Below the pieces are notes generated by a model that saw only the letters and a list, made by a program, of their open reading frames with translations, was not told where the DNA came from and did not search any database. From Candidatus Poribacteria bacterium (GTDB lineage: Bacteria > Poribacteria > WGA-4E > GCA-2687025), in the NCBI GenBank assembly GCA_026004875.1, contig BPJZ01000005.1, forward strand, positions 1-64,000: a stretch of DNA of 64,000 nucleotides, given 5' to 3'. Each line of letters starts with the position of its first letter. Positions within the stretch are counted from its first letter, which is position 1. The position numbers and the translations under genes are program-made. Shown in pieces: positions 9,181 through 17,657 of this stretch.

Positions 9181-10950
9181 ATGAGCGAAGATCTTTTTAT
9201 TCCCTGCGCACGAGTCGAGGAGATTCCCGAAGGGACGGTGAAGGCGGTCCACGTCGCGGGCCGAGCGATCGCGCTGGTAAACAGCGAAGGGCGCATCTAC
9301 GCCGTTGACAACCGCTGTCCTCATATGGGCTATCCGCTCAGTGAGGGGACCTTGACCAACGGGATTCTCATCTGCGACTGGCATCACGCCCGTTTCGATG
9401 TGGCGAGCGGTTGTACCTTTGACCCTTGGGCCGATGATGTGGAGCGGTTTCCCGTCCAGGTGCGTGACGGGCAGGTTTATGTCTGCGTTCAGAGCGACGG
9501 AGAGGCCCGCGTTGCTCATTGGAAGAAGCGGCTCCGCGAGGGATTGGAGCAGAACCTTGGGCTGATCATCGCCAAGGCGGTCATCGCCCTCCGAGCGCTG
9601 GGAGTTCCTGCCGAGGAGATCGTCCGGATCGGCGTCCTCTACGGCACGGCCAACCGCCGCGCCGGCTGGGGGCCCGGCCTGACCATCCTCACGGCAATGG
9701 CAAACATCCTCGACCGGCTAGAGGACGAGGATCAGTTCCTTGCGCTCTACCAGGGGCTGGTCCACGTGGCCCGCGACACGGCCAACTCCGCCCCGCGCAT
9801 CCGAATGGAGCCTTTAGAGACGACGGAGCACTCCTTTGAGCGGCTTAAGGAGTGGTTCCGGTACTTCATCGAAGTGCGAAACGCCGACGGCGCCGAGCGG
9901 ATTCTTCTGACCGCGATCCGAAACGGCGCGACGGTTCAGCAGGTTGCCGAGATGATGACCGCGGCGGCAACCGATCACTTCTACCGCGACGGGGGCCACA
10001 CGATCGACTTCATCAACAAGGCCTTCGAGGCGTTGGACCACCTGGGATGGGAGGCCGCTGAAGAAGTGCTTCCGACGCTGGTGAGAGGACTGGCAAACTC
10101 CTCCCGCGCCGAAGAGAGCAACCGCTGGCGCAGCCCGATCGACCTTCGAACGCTCTTGGAGAAGACCTTCGAGACGCTTCCGGAGCTGGTCGCTGAAGGG
10201 GAGGGGCGCCGCTGGCCGCCGGAAGCGGCCAGCGCTCTGACCGAAGTCCTCCTAGGCGACGACGCCCATCGGATCGTCGAAGAGCTGAAAAGCGCGATCC
10301 GACACGGGGCGACCGTCGCTCAGCTCACCCAGACGCTGGCCTACGCGGCGGCGCTTCGAATCGCCCGCTTCCACACCAAGAACGAACTTGGGGATTGGAT
10401 CGCCGTTCTGCACACCTTCACGGCGGCCAACGCGCTCCATCAGTGCGCCAAGCGCTCACCCTCGGTGGAGCTGCTCCGAGGCGTCTTTCACGGAGCGATG
10501 GCCGTGTACTTTGACCGGTGGTTCAACAAGCCGGCGGCCCGACTGCCCCAGCACCGGCGGGAGACGAACGCCCTCCCAACCGACCCGGAGGTGCTTCTGA
10601 CGGAGCTCTTAAAACTGAACGACGTGTATAACGCCGCCGATCAGGCGGGGATGCTCGCCTACCGGTACCTTTCCCTGGGCCATCCGCGCGATGCGCTTCA
10701 GAAGGCCTTGGGACACATGCTCCTGATCGAGGACGCCGACTTTCACACCTTCCAGATGCTGGAGGCCGCCTTGGCGCTGGCCGAGGAGTTGGACGAAGAG
10801 CGCGCCCGAATGGTGTTGGTTGCGGCGGCCCGCTATCTGGCCGCCCACGCGCCGACGATGCGGGGACTGCGCCAAACAGCAACGCTCGCGCTGCGGCTCC
10901 ACCGGGGCGAGCAGCTTTCCGCCGAGGACCCCGACGAACAGCTCGAGTGA
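9181..10950 (+). CDS. Rieske [2Fe-2S] domain protein with large helical C-terminal domain
   Basis: The start is ATG 9181, directly after a GAGAGGAGG ribosome-binding site; the open frame upstream to 9064 is not needed. Residues 1-105 form a Rieske ferredoxin with cluster motifs CPHMGY and CDWHHARFD. The remaining about 480 residues are helical, Ala- and Leu-rich and without known catalytic motifs; repeated phrases such as IRNGATVQQV and IRHGATVAQL suggest internal duplication. Rieske ferredoxins usually carry electrons to oxygenases, but none is adjacent. The fused domain may be the enzyme or a scaffold. A strong bidirectional terminator follows. Confidence 0.75.
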   Translation: MSEDLFIPCARVEEIPEGTVKAVHVAGRAIALVNSEGRIYAVDNRCPHMGYPLSEGTLTNGILICDWHHARFDVASGCTFDPWADDVERFPVQVRDGQVYVCVQSDGEARVAHWKKRLREGLEQNLGLIIAKAVIALRALGVPAEEIVRIGVLYGTANRRAGWGPGLTILTAMANILDRLEDEDQFLALYQGLVHVARDTANSAPRIRMEPLETTEHSFERLKEWFRYFIEVRNADGAERILLTAIRNGATVQQVAEMMTAAATDHFYRDGGHTIDFINKAFEALDHLGWEAAEEVLPTLVRGLANSSRAEESNRWRSPIDLRTLLEKTFETLPELVAEGEGRRWPPEAASALTEVLLGDDAHRIVEELKSAIRHGATVAQLTQTLAYAAALRIARFHTKNELGDWIAVLHTFTAANALHQCAKRSPSVELLRGVFHGAMAVYFDRWFNKPAARLPQHRRETNALPTDPEVLLTELLKLNDVYNAADQAGMLAYRYLSLGHPRDALQKALGHMLLIEDADFHTFQMLEAALALAEELDEERARMVLVAAARYLAAHAPTMRGLRQTATLALRLHRGEQLSAEDPDEQLE

Positions 10951-10973
10951 ACACCTACCAGGTGAGGGCCCAC

Positions 10974-11002
10974 AAAAAAGCCGGAGCGACGCTCCGGCTT
11001 TT
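10974..11002. terminator. Bidirectional intrinsic terminator
   Basis: The 8-bp perfect GC stem GCCGGAGC/GCTCCGGC (10980-10987 and 10991-10998) has a 3-base loop, with A6 before it and T4 after it. It sits between two convergent genes and can end transcription from both sides. Confidence 0.85.
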
Positions 11003-11026
11003 CCGTCGGCCTCCGGATTGCGCAGC

Positions 11027-11899
11027 TCAGAAGCTCTTGAGGCTCCCCCAGATGGTGGGCAGCTTCCCCCGCGGGTTCACCGAAAGAGCGGTGTCCACGT
11101 CCAGCGTCACATCGTCCGGCGGCGGGTTTACCTCCAAGGTGTAGCCGCACTCACCGCCGTTCTCGCCGACCTCAAAGAGGATCGGCACCCAAACGCCTCC
11201 CGGCACCTCGATCTCGCCGACGTCCGTGTCCGCCGTCCAGTTTCGATCGGCAAGCCCTTGACAGACAAGGACGCCGTCCACCCAGGTCTGCTCCGGATCG
11301 TCGGAGCCGGCCCGGAAGGTCACCGTGCCTCCCTTATTCCACATGGCCAGCGTAAAGCCGTATTCGTGAAACTGGTTGAGGCCTTGGCCGCCCCACTCCA
11401 GCCAGTCGAACTGGTTCCCGCTGGCCGCCGTTCCCTGGCCGGCATCCCAGAGGTCCTGGAAGTTGATCGGAATCCACCACATTCCATCGGAGCCGATCCC
11501 CTGACTGGGGTTCTTGGCCTTCTGACCGGCGCGCGGCCAGTTTTTGGAGTTCTTGATCGTCAGGGAATCCTCCTTGATCCCGACGTACTCCTCCAGGAGG
11601 TCCTTGTTAATCGAGGCGGCTCCGCCTCCGGCCCCCAGGACGATCGGCGGATCGAGCACCAGCCAGCTCATGATATAGAGACCCGCCTCCAGTGGACCTC
11701 CGTTGTCCGCTTGAACGTCCTCTTCGTTCATGAAGTGGTGGGTCCCGGTGTAGTACTCCGGATGCCGATGGCCGCTGTCCGCGGGAACCATCTCGACCAG
11801 CCGTTTGGCCACCTTCTCGTCGTCCAGCGCCGAAGCGTTCAACGCCAGCACCAGAATCGGCACGGCGCACAACCACACGAATCGCCGCAGTCGCATCAT
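11027..11899 (-). CDS. Secreted PA14-like protein with C-terminal tag
   Basis: The start is the first of two ATGs at 11899, after an AAGGAGGG ribosome-binding site; the longer frame to 11977 lacks one. The 290-residue product has a signal peptide (FVWLCAVPILVLALNASA). The C-terminal half resembles a PA14/beta-sandwich carbohydrate-binding module (FTLAMWNKGGTVTFRAGSDD, TWVDGVLVCQG). It ends VNPRGKLPTIWGSLKSF, a clear variant of the shared tag. The N-terminal part has a His-rich stretch (GHRHPEYYTGTHH) of unknown meaning. Function unknown; probably an exported or surface protein. Confidence 0.7.
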   Translation of the reverse strand: MMRLRRFVWLCAVPILVLALNASALDDEKVAKRLVEMVPADSGHRHPEYYTGTHHFMNEEDVQADNGGPLEAGLYIMSWLVLDPPIVLGAGGGAASINKDLLEEYVGIKEDSLTIKNSKNWPRAGQKAKNPSQGIGSDGMWWIPINFQDLWDAGQGTAASGNQFDWLEWGGQGLNQFHEYGFTLAMWNKGGTVTFRAGSDDPEQTWVDGVLVCQGLADRNWTADTDVGEIEVPGGVWVPILFEVGENGGECGYTLEVNPPPDDVTLDVDTALSVNPRGKLPTIWGSLKSF

Positions 11900-11946
11900 C
11901 TTTGCTTCCCTCCTTTCCACACCCCGGAAGCCGACGGGGCAGGTGT

Positions 11947-11975
11947 GCTTGGGTTCACAAATCCGAAACCCAAGC
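11947..11975 (-). other. Inverted repeat between trmJ and the tagged PA14-like gene
   Basis: The 9-bp arms GCTTGGGTT (11947-11955) and AACCCAAGC (11967-11975) flank an 11-base loop. The repeat lies downstream of the mgtC-trmJ operon and in the leader of the next minus-strand gene. No T-run follows, so a role in termination is uncertain. Confidence 0.4.
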
Positions 11976-12046
11976 ATGACACAAATCTAATAAGAAGGAT
12001 AGGAAAGGAGAAAGGAAGACGCAAGAGAGAAAAAGCGTCGGAAGAC

Positions 12047-12895
12047 TCACCCCGATTCACAGGGATTAGCGCTCTCGGAGGCGACAGGGGCTGCGGGAGT
12101 GTGTCGCTCGATGTACTCCTCGACGTCGTGGCAGATCTTCATGAGGACTTCTAAATCACGCCGTTCGAGGGGAACCCGTCCCAAGACGCGCCGGAGAGCG
12201 TAGTCAATCGAGCTCCAGTCGTCGTTCATTGGGCGGAACCCGACCCGGCGCAGGAGCTGGAGGACCCGATGGGTGAGGGCCTCGTAGTCGCGGAGCTCGG
12301 CACGGTGAAAAGGCGGCCGGGGGACCTCGCCGACACTGGCCAAAAAGATTTCATAGGCGAAAACCTGGACGGCCTGGGCCAGATTCAGGGAAGGATTTCG
12401 TTTTGCCTGGGGGATCGTCGCGATCACTTGGCAGCGGGCCAGGTCTTCGTTGGAGAGCCCCCAGTCCTCGCGGCCGTAGAGGATGCCGACGCGCTGCTCC
12501 TGAGAGACTTGAGCGATCAGTTGGGCGGCCTCTCGGGCGGGAATCGGCTGCGGGAGCCGACGCATCCGGCGGCGGTTGGTCGTTCCAATGAGCAAGTGCA
12601 GGTCGGCGATTGCTTCGTCCAAGGAGTCCACCTCCTGGGCGTTGTTCAGGACCTCCAGCGAGTTCATCGCAAACTTGCGCGCCTCGGAACTGTTCCTCCA
12701 GGGCGTCTGGGGCCGAACGATCCAAAGGTCGGAGAGGCCCATCGCGTTGAGCGCCCGCGCGACGGAGCCGATATTTCCCGGCTCTTTGGGCTCCACCAAG
12801 ATGGTTCGGACGTTTTTCAGGTTCTCCGGCACCTGAGGGCGCAGGGCGCGGAGCTCGTCGGGGGGCAGCTGGTCGGCCATCCGGCGCTGAGTCAT
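12047..12895 (-). CDS. trmJ: tRNA/rRNA 2'-O-methyltransferase of the SPOUT (TrmJ-like) family
   Basis: The 282-residue protein is a SpoU/TrmJ-type RNA methyltransferase, probably acting on position 32 of tRNAs. The trefoil-knot motifs are visible: NIGSVARALNAMGL, YGREDWGLSNEDL and PSLNLAQAVQVFAYE. The start is placed at ATG 12895, whose ATGA overlaps the mgtC stop by 4 bases and follows GGGAGAG; a later ATG (12880) is also possible. The C-terminal helical extension is typical of TrmJ dimers. Exact RNA target is inferred from the family. Confidence 0.85.
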   Translation of the reverse strand: MTQRRMADQLPPDELRALRPQVPENLKNVRTILVEPKEPGNIGSVARALNAMGLSDLWIVRPQTPWRNSSEARKFAMNSLEVLNNAQEVDSLDEAIADLHLLIGTTNRRRMRRLPQPIPAREAAQLIAQVSQEQRVGILYGREDWGLSNEDLARCQVIATIPQAKRNPSLNLAQAVQVFAYEIFLASVGEVPRPPFHRAELRDYEALTHRVLQLLRRVGFRPMNDDWSSIDYALRRVLGRVPLERRDLEVLMKICHDVEEYIERHTPAAPVASESANPCESG

Positions 12896-13413
12896 TCCGT
12901 CGTGCTCTCCCGATCTCTTCGCCAGGGGGCATAGATGCGTTCGTAGCGCTGTCGGAGCCACTCCTCCACCGAGCGGAGGCAGCGCAGCGCGATCAACACC
13001 AGAATGGTAGCCCCAATCGCTAGGATAATTTGGGAGAGCGCCACGCAGACGCCGATCGCCGCGACAAACCAGATCGAGGCAGCGGTCGTCAACCCCTTGA
13101 CCCGATCGTCCTGAGGCCGGGCGATAATTGTTCCGGCGCCCAGAAAGCTGATGCCGGTGATCACCCCGTGGACGATCCGGATCGGATCGCCACGGAGCGC
13201 TTCGGTAGGAACGCCCGACTCGAAAGCCTGGATCACCATCATGCCGGTGCTCACAAACAGAGAGGAGGCTCCCGCCACCAGCATGTGGGTCCGCAGCCCT
13301 GCCGACTTGCCGGTGATCTCCCGGTCAGCGCCGACGACACCCCCTAGCAGCATCGCCACCGCTACGTGAATCAGGAACCGAAACTGCTCCGCATCCCAAC
13401 TGAACAGCTCCAT
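12892..13413 (-). CDS. MgtC/SapB family membrane protein
   Basis: The 173-residue protein has four to five hydrophobic segments and the MgtC/SapB signature: GGVVGADREITGKSAGLRTHMLV followed by GVITGISFLGAGTII. MgtC proteins are inner-membrane proteins linked to magnesium limitation and to control of the F-type ATP synthase in pathogens; the role in free-living bacteria is less clear. It has the short C-terminal tail rather than the long ACT-like domain. It is the first gene of a two-gene operon with trmJ (4-base overlap). Confidence 0.85.
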   Translation of the reverse strand: MELFSWDAEQFRFLIHVAVAMLLGGVVGADREITGKSAGLRTHMLVAGASSLFVSTGMMVIQAFESGVPTEALRGDPIRIVHGVITGISFLGAGTIIARPQDDRVKGLTTAASIWFVAAIGVCVALSQIILAIGATILVLIALRCLRSVEEWLRQRYERIYAPWRRDRESTTE

Positions 13414-13499
13414 CGCCGCTCTCCTTCTGGTGGTGTGCTCAATCGTAGCGGACGAGGGCGGAACTGAGAAGCCTCAGGCCTCCGGTGGGAGGGGTTCCG

Positions 13500-13528
13500 T
13501 TGCGCTCTCCGTGCCCTTAACGGATAAT
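13500..13528 (+). promoter_or_regulatory. Possible promoter of the Gfo/Idh/MocA gene
   Basis: TTGCGC (13500-13505) and GATAAT (13523-13528) are 17 bases apart, about 50 bases upstream of ATG 13577. Confidence 0.4.
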
Positions 13529-13576
13529 CGCTCCGGTTTTCATCTTCAGAGGATACCTCTTCAAGGAGCAACGGCT

Positions 13577-14764
13577 ATGGCAGTTCGCATCGCAATTGCC
13601 GGATGTGGCGGGATGGCCAACGGACACCTTCGAGCTTATCTGACCATCTATCAGCGGGTTCCGGGGAAGGTGGAGCCGATCGCTATGTGCGATCCGATTC
13701 GGGAGAACGCCGAACGGTTCGCTACTCAAGTGGAGGAGACGACAGGGAAACGACCCGCCGTCTACACCGACATTGACGAGATGCTTGACAAGGAGGACCT
13801 GGACGGGGTGGACATCTGCTCGCCCCACGGGTACCACCACATCAACGCCGTCAAGTGCCTGGACGCAGGCGTCAACGTGATCGTCGAGAAGCCGATCGGG
13901 GTGACCGTCAAGGCGACCTACAAGATCATCGAGGCGGCCCGTCGAAACAACCGGATCGCCGCCACGGCGGAGCAGATTCGCCGGATGCCCAGCCGTCGGG
14001 CCTCCAAGTGGGCCATCTTCGAGAAGGGACTGATCGGCGAACCGCGTCAGTTCTTCTCTCAGCAAGCGGTCTGGGTTCCGCCCCGTGAGGACGCCCGTTG
14101 GGCCTGGCGACACGATCTCTTCCTTGGGGGCGGAGGGATGGTGATGGACTCCGGCGCTCACTTTTGCGACACGATCCGCTGGCTCTACGGCGATCCGGAC
14201 TCCGTTTACGCCCGGGTGGAGCAGCTAGAGCGCCGAATGGTCCGCAAGGGCGAGGAGCTGGTCCGCAGCGCCCATGAGGACACCTGGATCGCGACGATCA
14301 ACTTTCGCAGCGGCGTGATCGGCCTGTGGAGCTCGACCAGCTCGGCGCCGGGGTACTCCTTCCGGCACGTCGTGCATTACGGCTCCGAAGGGGCGCTGGT
14401 GGACAGCGGGGACATCTACCACGGGCCGTTTGAAGGGGCCAAATGGGTCCTCAAGGACGGAACGGAGATCCCCATGTCCCAGATCGTCCAGGAGTATAAA
14501 GAGAGCCTAAGCGAAGAGGAACGGGAGCGGCTCTTCCCCCACGGCTTTGAAGACGGGGTGGTCCTGGAGTGCTACGATTTTGTTGACGCGATCGAAAACG
14601 GTCGCCCGCCGGAGATTCCGGCCGAGGAGGGCCTTCGGGCCAAGGCGATCGCCGAAGCGATCTACGAGTCGGCAGCGATCGGCGCAGAAGTGAGCTATGA
14701 CGCAGTGGTCTCTGGAGAGATTGAAGTCTATCAACGGCCGATCAACGAACATTGGGGGCTCTGA
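13577..14764 (+). CDS. Gfo/Idh/MocA family oxidoreductase
   Basis: The start is ATG 13577 after AAGGAG; the frame reaches back to 13430 but that part lies in the promoter region. The 395-residue protein has an N-terminal Rossmann fold (IAIAGCGGMANGHL), the family motif EKPIGVT with its catalytic Lys, and a C-terminal beta-sheet domain (GGGMVMDSGAHFCDTIRWLYG, with a likely catalytic His). Such enzymes oxidise or epimerise sugars, inositols or their derivatives with NAD(P). The substrate is not evident. The next gene, miaA, overlaps its end. Confidence 0.9.
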   Translation: MAVRIAIAGCGGMANGHLRAYLTIYQRVPGKVEPIAMCDPIRENAERFATQVEETTGKRPAVYTDIDEMLDKEDLDGVDICSPHGYHHINAVKCLDAGVNVIVEKPIGVTVKATYKIIEAARRNNRIAATAEQIRRMPSRRASKWAIFEKGLIGEPRQFFSQQAVWVPPREDARWAWRHDLFLGGGGMVMDSGAHFCDTIRWLYGDPDSVYARVEQLERRMVRKGEELVRSAHEDTWIATINFRSGVIGLWSSTSSAPGYSFRHVVHYGSEGALVDSGDIYHGPFEGAKWVLKDGTEIPMSQIVQEYKESLSEEERERLFPHGFEDGVVLECYDFVDAIENGRPPEIPAEEGLRAKAIAEAIYESAAIGAEVSYDAVVSGEIEVYQRPINEHWGL

Positions 14765-15755
14765 GCGGGCTCAGGAGCCGGAGCGTTCTCTAGGAGCTTC
14801 CGAGGGGGCCGAGCAACGGCCCTTGCTGGCCGTGCTCGGCCCGACCGCCTCGGGAAAGACGGAGGTGGGGATTCGTCTTGCCCAGCGGCTGGGCGGTGAG
14901 ATCGTGTCGGTAGACTCTCGGCAGATCTATCGGGAGATGGACATCGGCACGGCCAAGCCCACTCCGGAAGAGCAGGCTCAGGCGCGGCACCATTGCATCG
15001 ATCTGGTCTATCCGGATGAGGTCTTTTCGGTAGCCGATTTTCAGCGGGCCGCCGACGCCGCGATCGCGGCGATCCGATCGCGGGGAGGGCTGCCGATCCT
15101 GGTCGGGGGGGCGGGGCTGTACTTCCGGGGACTGGTGGACGGTCTGTTTGAAGGGCCCTCGGCGGACCCGGAGCTGCGCGAACGACTTCACCGCGAGGCA
15201 GAGGAGCTAGGCGATGAGGCCCTTCATCGGCGGTTGCGCCAAATCGATCCAGAGGCCGCCCACCGGATCCACCCGCGCGACCGAATTCGAGTCGTCCGCG
15301 CTCTGGAGGTCTACGAGCTGACCGGAAAGCCGATCTCCGAACTGCAGCGCCAATGGAAGGAGGGCTCGCCTCGCTATCGACTGGTCGCCTTTGGGCTCCG
15401 CAGACCTCGCGAGGTGCTCAACCGCCGGGCGAACGCCCGAATCAAGCGGATGCTGGAGATGGGCTTGCTCGACGAGGTCGCCGCGCTCCGGGAGAAGTAC
15501 CCTTTTGAGCTTCCGGCCTTCCAGGGATTTGGCTATCGGGAGCTGTGGCTCTATCTGGATGGGAAGCTCTCGTTTGAAAAGGCGATCGAGCTTCTCAAGC
15601 GCAACACACATCGCTATGCCAAGCGCCAGATGACTTGGTTTCGAGCCGACCGGCGAATTCATTGGATTGACGTCGGGGAGGAGGAACCGGCAGAATCGGT
15701 TGCCGACCGAATTCTCGCGGCCTACGAAACGACGATCCGGCAAACGGGGGAATAA
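14697..15755 (+). CDS. miaA: tRNA dimethylallyltransferase
   Basis: MiaA transfers a dimethylallyl group to A37 of tRNAs that read UNN codons. The P-loop GPTASGKT, SVDSRQIYREMDIGTAKPT, and VGGAGLYFRGLVDG are all present, as is the C-terminal TRAQMTWF-like motif (KRQMTWFRAD). The start is uncertain. ATG 14697 overlaps the previous gene by 68 bases and adds about 42 residues before the conserved region. TTG 14823 would start almost exactly at the conserved domain but has a distant Shine-Dalgarno sequence. No ATG or GTG lies between. Confidence 0.9.
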   Translation: MTQWSLERLKSINGRSTNIGGSERAQEPERSLGASEGAEQRPLLAVLGPTASGKTEVGIRLAQRLGGEIVSVDSRQIYREMDIGTAKPTPEEQAQARHHCIDLVYPDEVFSVADFQRAADAAIAAIRSRGGLPILVGGAGLYFRGLVDGLFEGPSADPELRERLHREAEELGDEALHRRLRQIDPEAAHRIHPRDRIRVVRALEVYELTGKPISELQRQWKEGSPRYRLVAFGLRRPREVLNRRANARIKRMLEMGLLDEVAALREKYPFELPAFQGFGYRELWLYLDGKLSFEKAIELLKRNTHRYAKRQMTWFRADRRIHWIDVGEEEPAESVADRILAAYETTIRQTGE

Positions 15756-15787
15756 CCGCACCCCACACCGGCCAGAGAGGAGAGAGG

Positions 15788-17026
15788 ATGACTACCAAGA
15801 CGATTGCCATCGTCGGAACGCTCGACACCAAAGGGGCCGAGTTTCGCTATCTCAAGGAACAGATCGAGCAACGAGGACATCGGACCCTGGTCATCAACGC
15901 CGGAGTGCAGGGGGAGCCGTTCTTTGAACCGGACGTCTCGGCCGCCGAGGTGGCTCGGGCTGGAGGAGTTCCCCTGGAGCAGCTTCGAGAACGGGCCGAT
16001 CGAGGCGAGAGCGTCGCGACGATGGCCAAGGGTGCAGCGACCATCGCCGCCCGTCTCTATGCAGAAGGCCGCATTCACGGGATCGTCTCCTTGGGTGGAT
16101 CGGCAGGAACGACGATCGGGACCTCTGCTATGCGGGCGCTGCCGGTCGGCGTGCCCAAGCTCATGGTCTCAACGCTGACATCGGGGAACGTCGGCCCCTA
16201 CGTCCAGACCAAAGACATCGCGATGATGTACTCCGTTGTAGACATCGCCGGCCTGAACCAGATCTCCCGGCGAATCTTGGCCAACGCTGCCGGTGCGATC
16301 GTCGGAATGGTTGAGACAGAAGTTCCCAGCTCGGTGGAGGACCGCCCCCTGATCGGAGCCACCATGTTCGGCGTAACGACCCCCTGCGTGACCCGCGCCC
16401 GTGAGGTGTTGGAACAGGCCGGCTACGAGGTCTTGGTCTTCCACGCAACCGGAACCGGCGGCCGAGCGATGGAGGACCTGATCCGGGCCGGGTTCTTCTG
16501 CGGCGTCCTCGACGTGACGACCACCGAATGGGCCGACGAGCTGGTGGACGGCGTCCTGAGCGCTGGGCCGGAGCGGCTCGATGCCGCGGCAGAGATGGGC
16601 ATCCCGCAGGTCGTCGCCCCTGGAGCGCTCGATATGGTCAACTTCGGACCGCCGGAGACCGTGCCGGAGAAGTTCCGAGGACGCCGCTTCTACCAACACA
16701 ACCCCAATGTGACGCTGATGCGCACCACGCCCGAGGAGAACCGCAAGCTGGGCGAGATCATCGCTCGGAAGCTGAGCGCCGCCAAAGGTCCGGTCGTTTT
16801 CTTCTTTCCCAAGAAGGGCGTCTCGGCAATCGACCGCGAGGGCCAACCGTTCTACTGGCCCGAGGCAGACGCAGCTTTCCTAGAAGGATTCAAGGCACAC
16901 GTCGCCCCTCATGTTCGGGTGGTGGAGATGGACGCCCACATCAACGATCCAGAGTTCGCCGAGGCGATGGCTCAGACGCTGCTCTCGTTGCTCCGCTCCC
17001 AGGAGAAGGAAGGGAAAGCTTCCTAG
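15788..17026 (+). CDS. Tm-1-like ATP-binding (UPF0261) protein
   Basis: The 412-residue protein matches the UPF0261/Tm-1-like family from end to end: it begins IAIVGTLDTKGAEF and contains GIVSLGGSAGTTIGTSAM, GATMFGVTTPCV and VFHATGTGGRAME. The plant Tm-1 protein of this fold binds ATP and inhibits viral RNA replication; the bacterial role is unknown, though genes often lie near small-molecule catabolic genes. It follows miaA by 32 bases with GAGAGGAGAGAGG before the ATG. Its TAG stop overlaps the stop of the convergent membrane gene (CTAG at 17023-17026). Confidence 0.85.
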   Translation: MTTKTIAIVGTLDTKGAEFRYLKEQIEQRGHRTLVINAGVQGEPFFEPDVSAAEVARAGGVPLEQLRERADRGESVATMAKGAATIAARLYAEGRIHGIVSLGGSAGTTIGTSAMRALPVGVPKLMVSTLTSGNVGPYVQTKDIAMMYSVVDIAGLNQISRRILANAAGAIVGMVETEVPSSVEDRPLIGATMFGVTTPCVTRAREVLEQAGYEVLVFHATGTGGRAMEDLIRAGFFCGVLDVTTTEWADELVDGVLSAGPERLDAAAEMGIPQVVAPGALDMVNFGPPETVPEKFRGRRFYQHNPNVTLMRTTPEENRKLGEIIARKLSAAKGPVVFFFPKKGVSAIDREGQPFYWPEADAAFLEGFKAHVAPHVRVVEMDAHINDPEFAEAMAQTLLSLLRSQEKEGKAS

Positions 17027-17574
17027 ACCGGACGGAGTCCGGAGCGACCAGCACCCAGGCGACGAAGCCGCTCCTGCCGCGCCTGCTGGGCGAAGTTGCG
17101 TCGCCGATCGGAGTGAAGGGCACGGGTGTCCACGAGCAACCGCTGCTTGGCCGTCTTCGCCGAAGCGAGGACCGGAACCGTCGGTCTCTCCTCCTGCAGG
17201 AGTGGATCCTGAAGCCGCCGATAGGAGGCCCACTGAGCCGAGAGGACCAGCCCAATGAGGGCGGCCGCGATCGCTCCAAACGACGCGCTGAAAAAGCCCT
17301 CTCCGGCAAGCTTCATTCCTTCTACCTGGAGCAGACCGTGGAAGAGGAGGCTACTTCCAAACGGTCGCGAGAGAAACCGCACCCCGCGCCGGCGACGACT
17401 GACCAGACTCAACAGCAACTCGAACGCCCAGGCGCTGAAGAGGGCCCCCACCGCCGCCGGCAGGACTCCCCAGATCGCTCGCCGGAACGGCGGGTACGGT
17501 TCGAACAGATAAAGCCAATAGAACTGTGCGTACAGCCACCCCCCAAGCGCGCCCAGAAGCAGCTCAAGTCCCAT
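17023..17574 (-). CDS. Hypothetical integral membrane protein
   Basis: The 183-residue protein has about four hydrophobic segments (starting LELLLGALGGWLYAQFYWLY, then a pair around VLPAAVGALFSAWAFELLLS, and FGAIAAALIGLVLSAQW) and an Arg-rich cytoplasmic tail. I do not recognise a family. Its start follows a GGGGGA ribosome-binding site. A longer open frame lies on the opposite strand (16528-17631) but has no recognisable domain and contains an unlikely Arg/Pro-rich composition, so the membrane protein is the better reading. Confidence 0.6.
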   Translation of the reverse strand: MGLELLLGALGGWLYAQFYWLYLFEPYPPFRRAIWGVLPAAVGALFSAWAFELLLSLVSRRRRGVRFLSRPFGSSLLFHGLLQVEGMKLAGEGFFSASFGAIAAALIGLVLSAQWASYRRLQDPLLQEERPTVPVLASAKTAKQRLLVDTRALHSDRRRNFAQQARQERLRRLGAGRSGLRPV

Positions 17575-17657
17575 CGTTTCGTTTCCCCCGTGGTCTCAAA
17601 GGTTCCGCAGGCACCAAGGGGAAACTACTAAAGTGGCCGGCTCGTTACAGCGGACTG

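Noticed and set aside
10820-12154. 444-residue plus-strand open frame
   Set aside because: It crosses the terminator at 10974-11002 and lies opposite the tagged PA14-like protein and the trmJ end; no domain is recognisable.
16528-17631. 367-residue plus-strand open frame
   Set aside because: Out of frame with the Tm-1-like gene and opposite a better membrane-protein gene; Arg/Pro-rich shadow composition.
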